Shown: positions 34,735-46,119, counted from the first letter of the stretch. The stretch: DNA of 64,000 nucleotides from Plazaster borealis (GCA_021014325.1 CM037473.1:6203501-6267500), one strand, 5' to 3'. Made by a program: numbers and translations. Notes: generated from the letters alone by a model not told the origin.

Positions 34735-34882
34735 TATTAATTTCTAACCAACAGGGGCACTTTATACGAAATAATTTTTCAGGATGCTTACTACCATTAC
34801 CTTCTTTATAACAAGTAGGCTTTAAAATAAAAATTACAAACAAAAATTGTGGTCATTACTAAAGTATAACCTTACATTTAAC
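34735..34882. mobile_element. Family G MITE, right-half fragment
   Basis: TTAATTTCTAACCAACAGGGG, CATTACCTTCTTTATAACAAGTAGGC and AAAGTATAACCTTACATTTAA follow the right half of the element at 47175-47570. Confidence 0.6.
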
Positions 34883-35339
34883 ACCAAACACAATACTATA
34901 TCACGTAAGTTACGGAATGATACCGGTATTTACGCCAATAAGATAATTCCTCATTGATTTTTAATTTATTTTAATGACAGCCCTATACTCGGTCTATAGT
35001 CAAACCGTTGGGGCGATTTAAAACCATTATGTATACACAGCAGCGTCTAAGTATTTACACTGCACTGTTGGTTTTGTCTAATGGCAGATAGTCACCTCAT
35101 CTCAAATATTAACAAATCCCACCGCATTCAAGGAGGCGTCGGGGAAAGTCGTACCACCTGTGCCACCATACACAGCTACTAAAGGGTAAACTTTGACCTC
35201 GGGTGGCGTCATTTCCGTAAGCACACAAAGTTGAGCTAGTAATTGCTTAGTAACCAAATTCATCAAGCTTGCCAATGTAAATATCATGACAGTTATAACT
35301 CACTTTCAACTCGGGTATTGCAAACACAACTTCACGTAT

Positions 35340-35717
35340 GCAAGCATTTGAAAGTGCTCTTTAAAGGCGGAACGTACAGAATTAACAATTATCGGAAAAT
35401 TGTAGTCTTCGTATGAGTTCTTTTCTCGTTTTCGATTCGCGCGAGACTTATACAGTCTCGGATGGTCCTGCCGGAAAAATTTCCATGAAATATTGAGCCT
35501 GAAATGCAATGGTTTTTGAGAAATAAGTCAAACAATTAGGTTTAACTCGATGTTTGAAAACATTGTAATCATGGGGTTTTTTTTTAGTATTTCTTGTGAC
35601 TCCGATGACCGATTTAGCTTCAATTTACACAGGTTTGGTATTTTATAAATTATGTTGGGTCACTTAATGAGCAAATACTATTCTTTGAAAACTATTTATG
35701 CTACACACGTGCTTTAA
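35340..35717. mobile_element. Diverged copy of TTAAAGGGTGTGTAC MITE (family K)
   Basis: TGAAATGCAATGGTTTTTGAG, GATGTTTGAAAACATTG, TGACTCCGATGACCGATTTAGC and a right end TGCTTTAAATG correspond to the copies at 38682 and 39313. The left end is not recognisable. Confidence 0.5.
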
Positions 35718-35719
35718 AT

Positions 35720-36460
35720 GAAAGTTGTCTTTATTGAAAAGTATATAGAGAATATAAATGAGTTTACTTTTCAGGAAAAGAAACACACCTTCTAAAAACC
35801 AAGCATTTTAAGTGGCGCTTTGAAGTGGTTTTGGATGGTATGAGGTCGATACCATAGCAATAGCTAACACGACTTCTTGTGCCATGTTTGTTTTTCTTTT
35901 ACAAATTATGTGAAGATGTTCGTTTAACCACTTTTGATTACCTTTGGATATTTCCGGTGAGTGTCTGTTAGATCGAGGCTTTTGAACAAAAACGTGTGTG
36001 AGGATTACGGGCCACGAAATACGGTACGTTTGGTCCGGGTCTTGGAATAAGGAAACTGCACAATACAGGGCGCCACCAAGTGTTTCCCCTTGGGATGCCG
36101 TGCTTCGCAGTGCATCATGGGAAACAGAAGCCCAACTTACGCCGTCTCCGAATGTACGGCTGCGCTTAAGGATGTTGGTACTGGTGCTCCTATGGGCACC
36201 CTATACCACGCTTCAACGCGTGTTCACTTACTTTTGGTTTGTGTGGAGCTAAAATTCATCTCTGGGAAAGAAAGATTACTTCAATTGTGTTTCTCTCTGT
36301 GGGCGTGGGTAAAACGATAACTTCCGAATCTTAGAGACGCTTTCCAAGCACGGAACTTAATTGGGTTTGCATGATCTGAAAATAACACCTCGTATTCGAA
36401 CTCTATATGCAGTCAAAGTTATTGATTGATAATTTATTGTTTTTCTTGTACACCTTTCAG
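35720..36460. other. Last part of the receptor intron
   Basis: The 35998-36260 stretch is GC-richer and has an 84-codon open frame starting at a non-ATG codon with no domain. It contains CAGTGCATCATGGGAAAC. The intron ends with a pyrimidine-rich tract and CACCTTTCAG. Confidence 0.35.
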
Positions 36461-36958
36461 CTACGTCGTGTTGGTCCTTCGGGTGGTCTGGTATCCAACC
36501 CACCAAGCACCATTGGAGGAGTCACTTCAGTGGGTAACACCAATGTGCGTAGGAAACGCCGCTTCTCAGCCTACAAACGTGACATCAAAGCTGTTAAATC
36601 GGTGGGCGTCATCATACTGGTATTCGCGTTGTGTTGGTTACCACTCTCAATCATTAACTCCAGGACTGCGGTGTGCCCCACATGCATTTCACCCTCTGCG
36701 ACTGTATTTAATGTGTTTATCGTGTTATCGCACGTTAATTCAGCTGTAAATCCCTTCATATATGCATATGGGAAGGACTTCAGGGTGGCGTACAAGCGAA
36801 CAATATGTAAACTGTTCCCATGCTGCTCTACGCTTTGCATGGGAGATGGGATGCCGGGTACCACTGTGGCTCGTGTTGCTATGGGAATGTCCATGCACTA
36901 TGGCAACGGTGCGGTGGAGAGCCTTAATACTGGTGAACAAAACGGGTTCCAGCCCTAA
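36461..36958 (+). CDS. Adenosine receptor-like GPCR, coding exon 2 (residues 192-356, ICL3 to C-tail)
   Basis: This exon completes the receptor begun at 1937. It enters in phase 0 and encodes a long basic third intracellular loop (192-237, with RRKRR at 221-225) and TM6 with FALCWLP (246-252), then SIIN whose Asn257 matches the Asn6.55 that holds adenine in this family. Cys263 and Cys266 form a CPTC motif in loop 3. TM7 reads IVLSHVNSAVNPFIYAY (278-294), with His282 at the His7.43 position that pairs with Glu1.39. After TM7 come FRVAYK and a CC at 312-313, possibly palmitoylated, and a 43-residue tail rich in Gly and Met. Ser254 replaces the usual His6.52. The total of 356 residues is within the family's usual 320-410. 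The stop is TAA at 36956. Confidence 0.93.
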   Translation, partial: LRRVGPSGGLVSNPPSTIGGVTSVGNTNVRRKRRFSAYKRDIKAVKSVGVIILVFALCWLPLSIINSRTAVCPTCISPSATVFNVFIVLSHVNSAVNPFIYAYGKDFRVAYKRTICKLFPCCSTLCMGDGMPGTTVARVAMGMSMHYGNGAVESLNTGEQNGFQP

Positions 36959-37141
36959 AACAAAAATCTAACAGTATCGATCATCAATAAGTACCGGTTG
37001 TTAATTCATAGAATATATTATCGATTAAATAATTTATGATCACTCATGTTTGAATGAATATTACTACACATTCTATGGTAATGTTGACCTATTGACCCCT
37101 CACACGCAGTGACTGCACCACGCTCACCATTGTTGGGACTA

Positions 37142-37373
37142 CACTGAAAAAACTGGGGTGTTAAAATTGACACTATCGGTGTTGTCACATAGAGATAACA
37201 AAAAAGAATCAAAATTTACAGCATAATAGGAAGGGTGTTAAAATAACACAAATTTCTGCTAAAATAATTACATTGGTGTTATTTCAACACCAATGTTAAT
37301 GTTGATTCTCTCTTCGGTATTTATATGTGACAACACCAATGGTGTCAACTCTAACACCCCAGTTTTTGCAGTG
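37142..37373. mobile_element. Mariner-like MITE, copy 2
   Basis: A 232-bp element between TA dinucleotides: CACTGAAAAAACTGGGGTG at the left, CACCCCAGTTTTTGCAGTG at the right, with TTAAAATTGACAC and GTGTCAACTCTAA inside. It is the same length as the copy at 9257-9488 and lies 184 bp past the receptor stop codon, so it may be part of the 3' UTR. Confidence 0.85.
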
Positions 37374-37808
37374 TACGTGTATCCGCTGAGTCGCTTAAAA
37401 TGCACACTACACTGTATAACACAAAGTTGTTGAATATGCATGATGTAGCCATACGTCATGTCTAGTGACCCTTGACCTGTTGAGTTTATGAAAATACATG
37501 CCCCAACATGGCGACGTCCAGTTAAGTTCAACGTGTGTCTTTGTCCAGTCATTTGTGTCATCAAACTGAGTAAGCCCAAACAATTATTACAAAAAGAGTG
37601 ACGTCGACTCCCAAAATTTCACAACCAAGATTATTGTGATAAGACGTCATGTGAATTGTGGTCAATAATGTAGCATTACAGTAACACATGTTTCAAAGTT
37701 TCTAAAGGAGGTTTGTGTATCATTATTTTGATATCTTTGTAAACGGCTGACAACCCTTTCCATAGATCATTTGAGATATTTTGTACCAATTTGCAGCTGT
37801 CGTTAAAA

Positions 37809-37818
37809 AATAAATAAA
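37809..37818 (+). promoter_or_regulatory. Candidate poly(A) signal of the receptor gene
   Basis: Two overlapping AATAAA hexamers at 37809-37814 and 37813-37818 are the first I found after the receptor stop codon. That would give a 3' UTR of about 0.85 kb containing the mariner-like MITE. Only the hexamers are seen; use is inferred. Confidence 0.3.
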
Positions 37819-37829
37819 ACATTTGATAT

Positions 37830-38454
37830 GTCATTTTTTCAAAATGGTTCTTCAGCCAGAAATATTCCACTGGATTGTGATGGCACCGGACATCTCTAGG
37901 TATATACAATCTTAACGAGTCATGTTTTAAAACCAACGCCGAGCCGGCTGTCTATTCCATCCAGTTTAACAAAGGTGTACTAAAGCCAAGGGAAATGGAG
38001 ATGTTTTGGAAGGTACAAAGAAGTACTAAGTGGAAGAAATACTATTATGATTAGTTTACCCTTTCGGGGCAAAGTCTGACTCGCAAAAGACAGAAATGGT
38101 CAAAGATATCCATCGCATGGAGAGAAGATCAAGATAATGAAATGGACATGGGCGGAGAACTTAAAAAGAAGGCATGGCAACAGAACGGTGTAACCAACAG
38201 GCAGGAGAAGAAGACGAAGAAGAAGGAAAATGAAGATGGAGAGATGAAATCGAGAGAGGAAATAGAAATTGCTGGAGGAGGGCTTCATCTAACAATGGAT
38301 GACTACAGTCTGATGATGATGACTGCAGCCGTCGACTGCAGCAGTCGACCGGGCCCTAGGTATTTCTAAAACAATCTTAACTCCTTAGGAGTATGCAGCA
38401 CCGGCAACTGAATGGGTGCACGCTTGCTAATCATGTACACCAACAATCTCGACC
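37830..38454. other. Intergenic segment without recognised features
   Basis: A purine-rich GAAGAAGAAG-type run at 38195-38270 gives a lysine/glutamate-rich frame that is not a gene. A short CTGCAGTCGAC / GTCGACTGCAG palindrome lies at 38320-38350. Confidence 0.4.
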
Positions 38455-38606
38455 CTCGACCCATTTGCTCCTGGCTGATGAGAAGATAGTATAAAGTGTC
38501 GCGCTCAAGGACACAAAGTCAAGACCGGGACTCGAACCCCCGCTCCGGTGACTGGGCAACCAGAACTTGAGCACGAAGCGCTAGACCGCTCGGCCACGAC
38601 AAGCCA
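38455..38606 (-). mobile_element. tRNA-Leu-like SINE head and body, minus strand
   Basis: On the minus strand: GTGGCCGAGCGGTCTAGCGC (A box), GCTCAAGTTCTGG with a CAA at the anticodon position, GGGGGTTCGAGTCCCGGTC (B box), then TGTCCTTGAGCGCGACACTT and CATCAGCCAGGAGCAAATGG. The head is well preserved, but the trailing body shows it is a SINE, not a free tRNA gene. Confidence 0.75.
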
Positions 38607-38681
38607 CATGGACGGCAGTGTGACCGAAAAAGCAAATAAAATGCTGAAAGATTATTTTGTGCATTGCTACTTTTTGTGCTA

Positions 38682-38999
38682 TAAAGGGTGTGTACAATAT
38701 TGGTACGGTTGAAAATATAAACGTTCACAGATTTGCTCGTAACTTACATGGTATAAAGATGGTCATGGTGGAAAACTTCCCTTGAAATAGTTTTGCTTGA
38801 AATGCTATAGTTTTTAGGAAATGAGTAAACAATTTAGTCTTTATCACTGATGATAAAATCCGATGTTTGAAAACAGTGAAAACATATAATGGGGTTTTTC
38901 ACTGCTCTCTCATTACTCCGAAGACCGATTTAGCTTAAACTTTCACAGGTTTGTTATTTCATGTCTTTGACAATTACCAATGTTGTACACTTGCTTTAA
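38682..38999 (+). mobile_element. TTAA-ended MITE, family K, copy 1
   Basis: Starts TAAAGGGTGTGTACAATATTGG and ends CCAATGTTGTACACTTGCTTTAA, so the ends are inverted. Interior: TACATGGTATAAAGATGG, GAAATGCTATAGTTTTTAGG, AGACCGATTTAGC. The next copy starts 313 bp later at 39313. Confidence 0.85.
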
Positions 39000-39312
39000 T
39001 GTTGAGTTTGAAACAACGATGCATAATATGGAGACAAGTGTTGAATTTTCACAGGTTGTACGCATTGATTTAAATAGATTGGGTTTACCTATCTTTCAAC
39101 GTAACCGTCTTTTGTCAAAGTGTTCTCAGTTCTCAGTTTCTTGAGCCACAATTTCCTAAGTGAGTGTCTGTATAATTCCCCAATGGTACGAAAGTGTTTC
39201 CATCGTTTAATGGCTTCTCTAGACCGTTTCCTAACCATCAGCACTTCACAAGAAACAGGATTTTGCTCCGTAAAATTTAAATCACACCTGTAGTTCCATT
39301 TTCACTCTGCGC

Positions 39313-39598
39313 TTAAAGGGTGTGTACAACATTGGTAAGGTTGAAAATATAAATTTTCACAGATTTGCATATAACCTACATGGTATAAAGATGGTTATGA
39401 TGGAAAACTTCCCTTTTAGTTTTGCTTGAAATGCTATAGTTTTTAGGGAAATAAGTAAACAATTTAGTCTTTATCACTGATGATAAAATCCGACGTTTGA
39501 AAACAGTGAAAATATATAATGGTGTTTTTCACTGTTTTCTCATGACTCCGAAGACCGATTTAGCTTTGACAGTTACCAATGTTGCACATTTGCTTTAA
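39313..39598 (+). mobile_element. TTAA-ended MITE, family K, copy 2
   Basis: TTAAAGGGTGTGTACAACATTGG at the left, CCAATGTTGCACATTTGCTTTAA at the right. It is 286 bp, shorter than copy 1 by loss of the TTCACAGGTTTGTTATTTC block near the right end. Confidence 0.87.
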
Positions 39599-39894
39599 GC
39601 AGCTCTATGAAATAGGGCCTAGGATATCGAGTGAGCATTTTCTACAAATTACCCTCCGGGAGGGTAGACCGTACAAAGTTCCCATCCCAACATCACAATT
39701 TTAACCCATCCTTTAAATTTATATTCAGAGCCATAGCCTAGGCCTACAGAAATTGGGAGCAATCCAAGAGAAAGTCAAATCTTCATTTCAATCTTTTGGG
39801 ATGGTTTTCGATTTCAAATTATATGAGGGAAATCAGGACACGTAAGGATCGGGTTTATACCTGTGGGGCATTTTTTGTAGTTCGTTTGGCAAAA

Positions 39895-40100
39895 ATGGAC
39901 TGCCGGTACATTCACCCCTTGCACGGTCAGCCATTTGCGTGTAGAGCCTCGAATTGGGGCCAGCAGTGAATAGAAGCATTATATAACTCTGTATTTTCAC
40001 GGTAATGTAAAGACACTTTCATCCAAACAGATACATAGATACAATACAAATGAAGTATGAAGTCGAGGCTCTACACGCACATGGCGGATCTAGTCCGGTA
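39895..40100. mobile_element. Inverted-repeat element
   Basis: TGCGTGTAGAGCCTCGA at 39937 is answered by TCGAGGCTCTACACGCA at about 40064, with outer GGACTGCCGGTAC and GGATCTAGTCCGGTAAC also partly matching. The interior of about 110 bp is AT-rich. Confidence 0.65.
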
Positions 40101-40193
40101 ACCGTAGCATAGAAATGGATCTCAACTTATAAAGCTTGTGACAGTTTATTAGTAAAGTTTCGTAAATTGATCCCATGTGTTTAGTGTGTCCCG

Positions 40194-40323
40194 CGGCTCA
40201 ATATCACAAAGATTTGAAATCGATCTTATCTGCTAGACAAAGTGTGACGTCACAATACAAATCACTGTGGTGGGACTGAAACTCATCTTAAGATGAATCT
40301 TAGTGCTTTGTGAAATCGAGCCC
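40194..40323. mobile_element. Family F MITE, copy 2
   Basis: GGCTCAATATCACAAAGATTTG at the left and AGTGCTTTGTGAAATCGAGCCC at the right, with TGTGACGTCACAATACAAATC inside, as in the copy at 54952. Confidence 0.65.
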
Positions 40324-40329
40324 AGAAGT

Positions 40330-41290
40330 CGGGTCGGGGGGTAGGGTGTTGCGGTGGGGTCATTACACCACAACCACGCCCCCGATAAGAAATGAAATCA
40401 ACACAAAATGAAACATTCAAAGTTGTGGTAAATAAAGAAACTAATATGATTAATACAGTATAGCAGTAAAAATGCAAAGAGATTTCACAAATACACACGC
40501 ACATAAATTATATTTGTTACATCCATGTGGAGACGTCTTTTGTTCTTTCCTTTTTCCCTGTTTAGTTGAGAACCTCCTATAGACTTTGTACAAAATATTC
40601 CTTATGGAGCACCCTAGTCTTTAGAATTCCCCTATGGGGACCTTTTGTTTTCCCTTTTCTGTTTTGTTCTCGGACTCCATAAGGTAGCAAATATTAAAGC
40701 ACATCATGCACACACACAATTACATGTGGCAGTTACAGGGTACTTCCATTGTTGTTCTATTATTTTATTTTCTGAATAAATTTTCTGTGGGTAGCCTACC
40801 ACTAGAACAAAAAACACCTTGTTGGGTAGCATTGTTCCATTGTTAAAAGTATACCAGTACCCTGTAAGTTGGCGTAAGGGCACACAAACTTATATCTCTT
40901 TGTTGCATACGCACTGTGATATTCTTCAACATTGGTGAAAACACTTTGTGGACGTGTGTAAGTCCACATAGTGTTTCAAGTCCATATACATTGCGAGGAC
41001 CTCTTTTGTTCTCAGGTCAATTGGTAAAGTAAAGCTTGGGTCAATTGGTAAAGTAAAGCTTGCCCAGCCGCACTGAAAGCACTAAAAGCAATTGAGAATA
41101 ATAACACGTGCACCAAAGTATTGTGCAGAAAAAAAAGAAAGAAGAAAAATATATATATATATATACGATGGCAGAAATATCAAATGTACCAATGACTGTG
41201 GCAAGTATTCAAAATGCATCTTCTCTTGTCATGGTTTAATATTTATTGGTGTTCAGTATGTTTTGTGCATAAGGGGTATTTCCGATTGCA
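40330..41290. other. Intergenic segment with short repeats only
   Basis: A direct repeat GGTCAATTGGTAAAGTAAAGCTTG is present twice at 41014-41060, and a TATA run at 41150-41165. The block around 40780-40860 (GAACAAAAAACACCTTGTTGG) is weakly shared with 22320-22395, an undefined dispersed repeat. Confidence 0.4.
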
Positions 41291-41678
41291 TTAAAGGCAT
41301 CGTACACGTTTGGTAATGACTCTGATAGTTAATGGCAATTAAAACTTACTTGGTAAGAAGTACAGAAGCTTTGGATAGTATAATGCATTTTGAGAAACTT
41401 TTCACTTCGAAGTACTGCGGTTTTGGAAAATTTATCACTTTTTATCCCCCTAATCATTTGAATCTGAGAAGCGTTACGCGTAACTATTCTCAGAGTGTGT
41501 ATCCAATGCAGATTATTCTTCCTGCGTGGACATACCCGCTCCAGATTTTCGGCAATATCTCAAAAACGCTACCACCTTTTGAAATGAAATGTTTACAGGT
41601 TAGTTTTATGGTATATATCTACAACTATATTGGTTTGAAACAAACAATAGGCTCCAATTACCAAACGTGTACGATTAA
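41291..41678 (+). mobile_element. TTAA-ended MITE, family B, copy 4
   Basis: TTAAAGGCATCGTACACGTTTGG at the left, CCAAACGTGTACGATTAA at the right, where the usual GCCT before TTAA is missing. Interior as in the other copies. The 120-codon plus-strand frame is an artefact. Confidence 0.85.
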
Positions 41679-41679
41679 G

Positions 41680-44582
41680 ATGATGTTTGTGTAAACACCA
41701 ACAGATTATACTATTTAATTTTACTCACACTGTTTACCATGATCGAACCGTTTCCAAACTGGTATAGCTATACCAGATACCCACTGTATTTCATTAATTT
41801 ACTGAAACATTTGCTGGATTTGTTATTCAGGACATTTCCGAAACATTGGCTACGACTCCGCTACAGACTCCCACCACCTTCCTGAAACCCCGTGCCGAAA
41901 GCGCACGGTGTTGAAATCGCTGACGAAGCCAAATCCGTGATTTCGAAAAGGCCAATAGTTTGTCACTCCGTAATTGCTGGGGGGGGGGGCCACCGGTAAA
42001 TTTTAAAGCTTACTTTGTAATGACAGTGTTAAATTAAGAAACAAGCCTGCTGATAGCGGGCGCCGGTGTAATTAAAGTTTTTTAAATAATCAATATTGGT
42101 ACACATTAATTAACTATTCATGGGTATGTACGGTACGTAAAAGGCTGACTAAATTATAAGGTTATATTTTTACGTGGTGTTAATGAAGCTTTTGGCAGTG
42201 TAACACTGCGGTTTGTAAACGGTGTAATGAAAATTGTGGATTGTTAACAGTGTAATGAATTGCTTGTTGTTCAAGCAGAATTTGTAATTGTTAATATACA
42301 CGACTAGTTGGTGATAGGTTGGTGTGTCTCATTCACATTGTGCGTAAATTAATTCAACTTCATGTTCCAGCACTGAAATTAAATAAAAAGATAAAGTGAA
42401 GCGAAAGTATGTAGACACCAATGTTATAACCTTAAAATAATTCCAATTATGTTCCATACGATATGATAAGACAGGTAATGTTTTGCACCAGACATCCAGT
42501 TGTAATAAATTGAAAGTTTTAGTTCAAGTGGAAATTACGATGATGTTCTCCGGTTTCATTTTTTCTACTCAAATCGCATGACTAGAAACATTTACACGGC
42601 GCTGAATGAATTGCCCCAGTTCCTCATTGGACTCAATACTGTATTAAATTATAGCGTCGGTGACATACATCAGTCTCAAAGACGCCAGTGTGTCCACATT
42701 AAACTAGAAACATGGTAGGCCTACATGTTCTGCGATTAACACAAAGGGGATCGAGGATCATTACGAATGGGAGGACACTTCCTGTGAGAGCGTCTCCCGT
42801 AAACTTTGTTTGAATCTGACGTCATACCTACATAGTGAAACGAATCGAAACACAACTCAATACGAGAAGGTTCTAATGTTGTTAATCATACCAGCTGTCG
42901 AAATCGTGCGCTTTTGTACAGATTTGTTTACGTAGGTTCCTTTTCCGGGCACGTTTCCTGCAAGCTCGAATAAGTTGTGATGAATAAGTATGATAATATT
43001 ATTTGTCTCTGTATACGTGCGGAACATCCCACCACCCCGCCGCCATTTGACGGTTATATTTTTGACCGCATGTGAGCACTTTCAACGGCACATTTCCTCG
43101 CATTACAATAATTGCAGTTTTAATTTATTTTGACTGCATGTGTGGAGTTTTTTGTTATTGTATTAATGGCCAATTGAATAATAATAATAACATCAAGCAA
43201 ATAAAAACCGGTTCGTTTTACTTGTTTGGCATCACTTAAATTTGGTCGACACACGCCCTCACGCGGTCAAAAATACTGCGAATTTATTTGCAAAGAAAAA
43301 TACCGAAAACATCATTTATTGATTTAAAATATATCTTTATTTATTTAGTTATTTATTTATTCTTACATCGGGTCAAATGAAGGTGATGCAAGGATTGAGG
43401 TGGAAATGTCAAACCAAACTCTCAGGTGGCTTGGTCTGTTGGTCAGGAACTAATTAATTGAAGCGACTGGATTTGATTAGTGGGAGGATAGGGTTGGCCA
43501 CACCTGTTGTTAAAATAAGTCATGTTGATGCAATTTTGGCTTCGGTCACAACGCCGTGTCTGGTTCTGGCTACGGCTCTGGCTACGCTCTGGCTACGGCT
43601 TTGGCATACAATAGACCATCACCGTGCCATGACATATTTGTGAGTTCCCCTTGGTATTCTCTGATAAATAAAGTTGACATTATTTTCTTAAAAGATACTG
43701 CTGTGATAATACTGCACATAGGACTGGTACAAGTCTACACTTCATGTTTATTCATAAGCCCTAGACACATTATAGCTAGGGTACTGTATGTCTCACCATG
43801 GAGGTAGGAAGCCTCCATGGTCTCACAACCAACGTTCTCAAGTTGCTAAATAAATCACTGTGTTTCAACTTATAACAACAAGTCTCCAACCTTGTAACTA
43901 TTACCACAGATACCAGACTATACCTTCCAGCCTCGGTTTGGGTTCGGTACATTAACTCAAATTAAGAAAGAAAATAAAATCTCTTTTGAAGTACTGTTGG
44001 CTCTGGGACCGTTGGTATTGTCTCGATGTTTTCGAACGGTGTACTCTGCTCTAACTTCGGAACAAAGCAAACCTACGTAAGTGTATTAAGACACGGTGAA
44101 AAACAAAACTAATGAAAGCGGTGAAAAACAAAACAATGCTATTTCAGAAGGGCAGATTACTTTTTCGCCGAGCGGATTACAGTGTTCGACAGTAACTACC
44201 CATAATCTTTGGTGTGTGGGTTTTGAGGGGGGGGGGGGGTTTGTTCTTATTTTTTCGTGCAATACCGTATTTGGTTTCATCAAACCAACAAAGGAAAAAC
44301 CGCCAGTTACAGGAATAGCAAAGATTACAATTCAAAGATTTTAATTAGGCCTACAAATTACTTTAAAAATTGCATGAAAACACATACACACACAAAATAA
44401 ATAAACCACACAAAATAAACCGAACCAAGAAACAGCAGTAAATACCAGCTCGTACATCAAAGGATGGGACTTAATAAGGATGGGAGGATAGGCAAGGGGC
44501 GGGAGGTTGGAGGGGGTTGGAGGTGGTTGGAGGTATATATAACAGGGGAGAAGCGAAATCGTCGAAAGCTTGTTGTACATGG
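41680..44582. other. Intergenic segment, largely featureless
   Basis: At 41830-41965 an inverted-repeat fragment (TTTCCGAAACATTGGCTAC ... GACGAAGCCAAATCCGTG, ATTTCGAAAAGG) resembles the element at 52976-53130. At 43553-43605 GGCTACGCTCT-type units repeat in tandem about four times. G-runs lie at 41980-41990 and 44227-44240. A TTTATTTA run is at 43335-43362. I see no gene. Confidence 0.4.
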
Positions 44583-44815
44583 TTTAATATCCTGTTGGCT
44601 TGATTTCTGTAACTCACTTATGTACAACCTGCCCCCAGTATCAGGTTAACAGCGAATCCATAAGTCCGCTGCTCGACTTGTTATATACACTGACAAAATG
44701 CTCGGATCGTATCACCTCAGTGTTGATGTCCCTCCATTGGCTACCTGTACGAAATTGTATCTTCTACAAGCAAATTTTCGTGCTTATAGAAGAATCATTG
44801 CTTATAAGCGTAAGC
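44583..44815 (+). pseudogene. Non-LTR retrotransposon fragment (reverse transcriptase C-terminal region), frameshifted
   Basis: The translation reads LDFCNSLMYNLP in one frame and then, in the next, LTKCSDRITSVLMSLHWLPV. This is the conserved region after the reverse transcriptase core in CR1/L2-type elements (D-x-CNSLL...L, then LHWLPV-R-RI-YK). At least one frameshift near 44640 shows it is dead. It continues at 45148 after an inserted element. Confidence 0.75.
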
Positions 44816-45147
44816 GTATTTCACAGGTTAGCGGCCATTATTGCGCGTTCACCATAGACTACTTCGCAAATACTCCGTGCGCATGCGTTAGGCGTGGAAT
44901 GAGGTGCATGCTAGTCTAGTTAGCGATCAAAATGTGTCGCTAACTAGACCAGCATGCACCTCATTCCACGGCAAATGATCGCGTACTGAGTATTTGCGAA
45001 AAAGTCTATGGATTTGCATTATTACGTTATTCATTTTCATACAGACCGGAAGGTTAGCATGCCTTTTCGTGTGCTTACATTTAGCAGCGCTATGAAATTG
45101 AAACTCTCACAGTAAGCACAAATCGGCCGTTAAGCAGCTCTATGAAA
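44816..45147. mobile_element. Hairpin MITE inserted in the retrotransposon fragment
   Basis: Left side AAGCGTAAGCGTATT, right end AAGCAGCTCTATGAAATTGGCCCC. Inside is a hairpin with 33-bp arms at 44894-44926 and 44937-44969 (GTGGAATGAGGTGCATGCT answered by AGCATGCACCTCATTCCAC). Outer strings ACTTCGCAAATACTCCGTGCG and its inverse extend the arms, so a second inverted element may be nested within the first. A related end lies at 54829-54895. Confidence 0.65.
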
Positions 45148-45544
45148 TTGGCCCCAGATCAGCACCTGCATATCTAGAAGAAGCCATACCCAGATGATAT
45201 GTACCATCACGTATTCTCAGATCATCTCGATCCGTTTCGCTCGTTATTCCCCGTGTCCATCGTTCATGGGGAGGCCGTTCGATACACCATTATGCCATCA
45301 CTTCACTTTGGAACTGCCTACCCACATCCATTGCTTTCCTCAAGACTCTTTTGAAGACTCACTGTTTTCTAAATAATTGTACTACCTTCCAGGTTAGGGT
45401 TTAAGTTCACTCAGGGGTTTTGCACAATCTTATTCTTTGTGCATGTAGACGGGTGGGGTCGCATTTTCTTCTTTTTTTCTGTTTGGGTTTTTATATTGCC
45501 TGCATGTACTTCTTTTGATAAAATGTTTTGCTTCTGCTACTGGC
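45148..45544 (+). pseudogene. Non-LTR retrotransposon C-terminus, tandem unit 1
   Basis: The sequence resumes the ORF broken at 44816: a run of codons for the Y-L-E-E...Y.P.R.LRS-type segment (45170-45230), then GAGGCCGTTCGATACACCATT, TTTGGAACTGCCTACCCAC and AAGACTCTTTTGAAGACTCACTG, coding for the LWNCLP...SFKTLLKTH ending. Frameshifts and stops are present. The part from 45253 is repeated at 45545. Confidence 0.75.
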
Positions 45545-46116
45545 GTGTCCATCATTCATGGGGAGGCCGTTCAATAGACCATTCTGCCACTTCACTTCGG
45601 AACTGCCTATACCATTACCAACTGAAATTTCCTCATCCACATCAATTGCTTCCTTCAAGACTCTTTTGAAGACTCACTCTTTTCTGTACTACCTTTCAGG
45701 TTTTAGATTCTGTAGGGTTTATAAGTTCACTCAGGAGTTTTGCACAATCTTATACTTTGTGCATGTAGAGGGGTGGGGTCTCTTTTTCTGTTTTTCTGTT
45801 CGGGTTTTTTACATTGCCTATTTGTCTTCTTTCGTTAATTTAAATGTTTTGCTTCTGCTGCTGGCTGGTCCAGGTTTTGTTTTGGGGGTTTTTGTTGTTG
45901 TTTTTGTTTGGGTTTTTGGGGTGTTTTTGGGGGGTGTTTTTAAGACTTTTTAGTGATTTTCACAATGTTATTGTTGTTTTAAAATTGTTGGATTACTTAG
46001 GTCTTACCTTTTCTGTAAATTTGTTTTTTATAAATTGTGTTTGGCCTTAGCTTTTTTAATTGTATCTCTGAGCGACTCTGTGGCGGACTTTGGCGCTATA
46101 TAAGTTTACGTTATTA
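45545..46116 (+). mobile_element. Tandem unit 2 and 3' UTR of the same retrotransposon
   Basis: GTGTCCATCATTCATGGGGAGG at 45545 repeats the string at 45253 (period 292 bp). Unit 2 continues through the SFKTLLKTH-type ending into a T/G-rich 3' UTR and ends GGCGCTATATAAGTTTACG before TTATTATATT near 46116. The 141-codon frame 45528-45953 mixes ORF end and UTR and is not a complete protein. Confidence 0.75.
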
Positions 46117-46119
46117 TAT

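Noticed and set aside
35998..36320. 84- and 76-codon frames just before receptor exon 2, considered as an extra exon
   Set aside because: No ATG-start support or domain, and the receptor is complete without it; joining it would disrupt the TM5-TM6 loop for no gain.
36407..36460. Extension of receptor exon 2 upstream to 36407
   Set aside because: The acceptor CACCTTTCAG at 36460 restores the phase-0 join; the extra 18 codons are the polypyrimidine tract.
38517..38606. tRNA-Leu(CAA)-like sequence on the minus strand, considered as a real tRNA gene
   Set aside because: A and B boxes are good, but the acceptor stem does not close and the SINE body follows directly.
44464..44582. Frame upstream of the retrotransposon fragment rich in Gly and Trp
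   Set aside because: G-rich simple sequence (GGGAGGTTGGAGG), not part of the element's protein.
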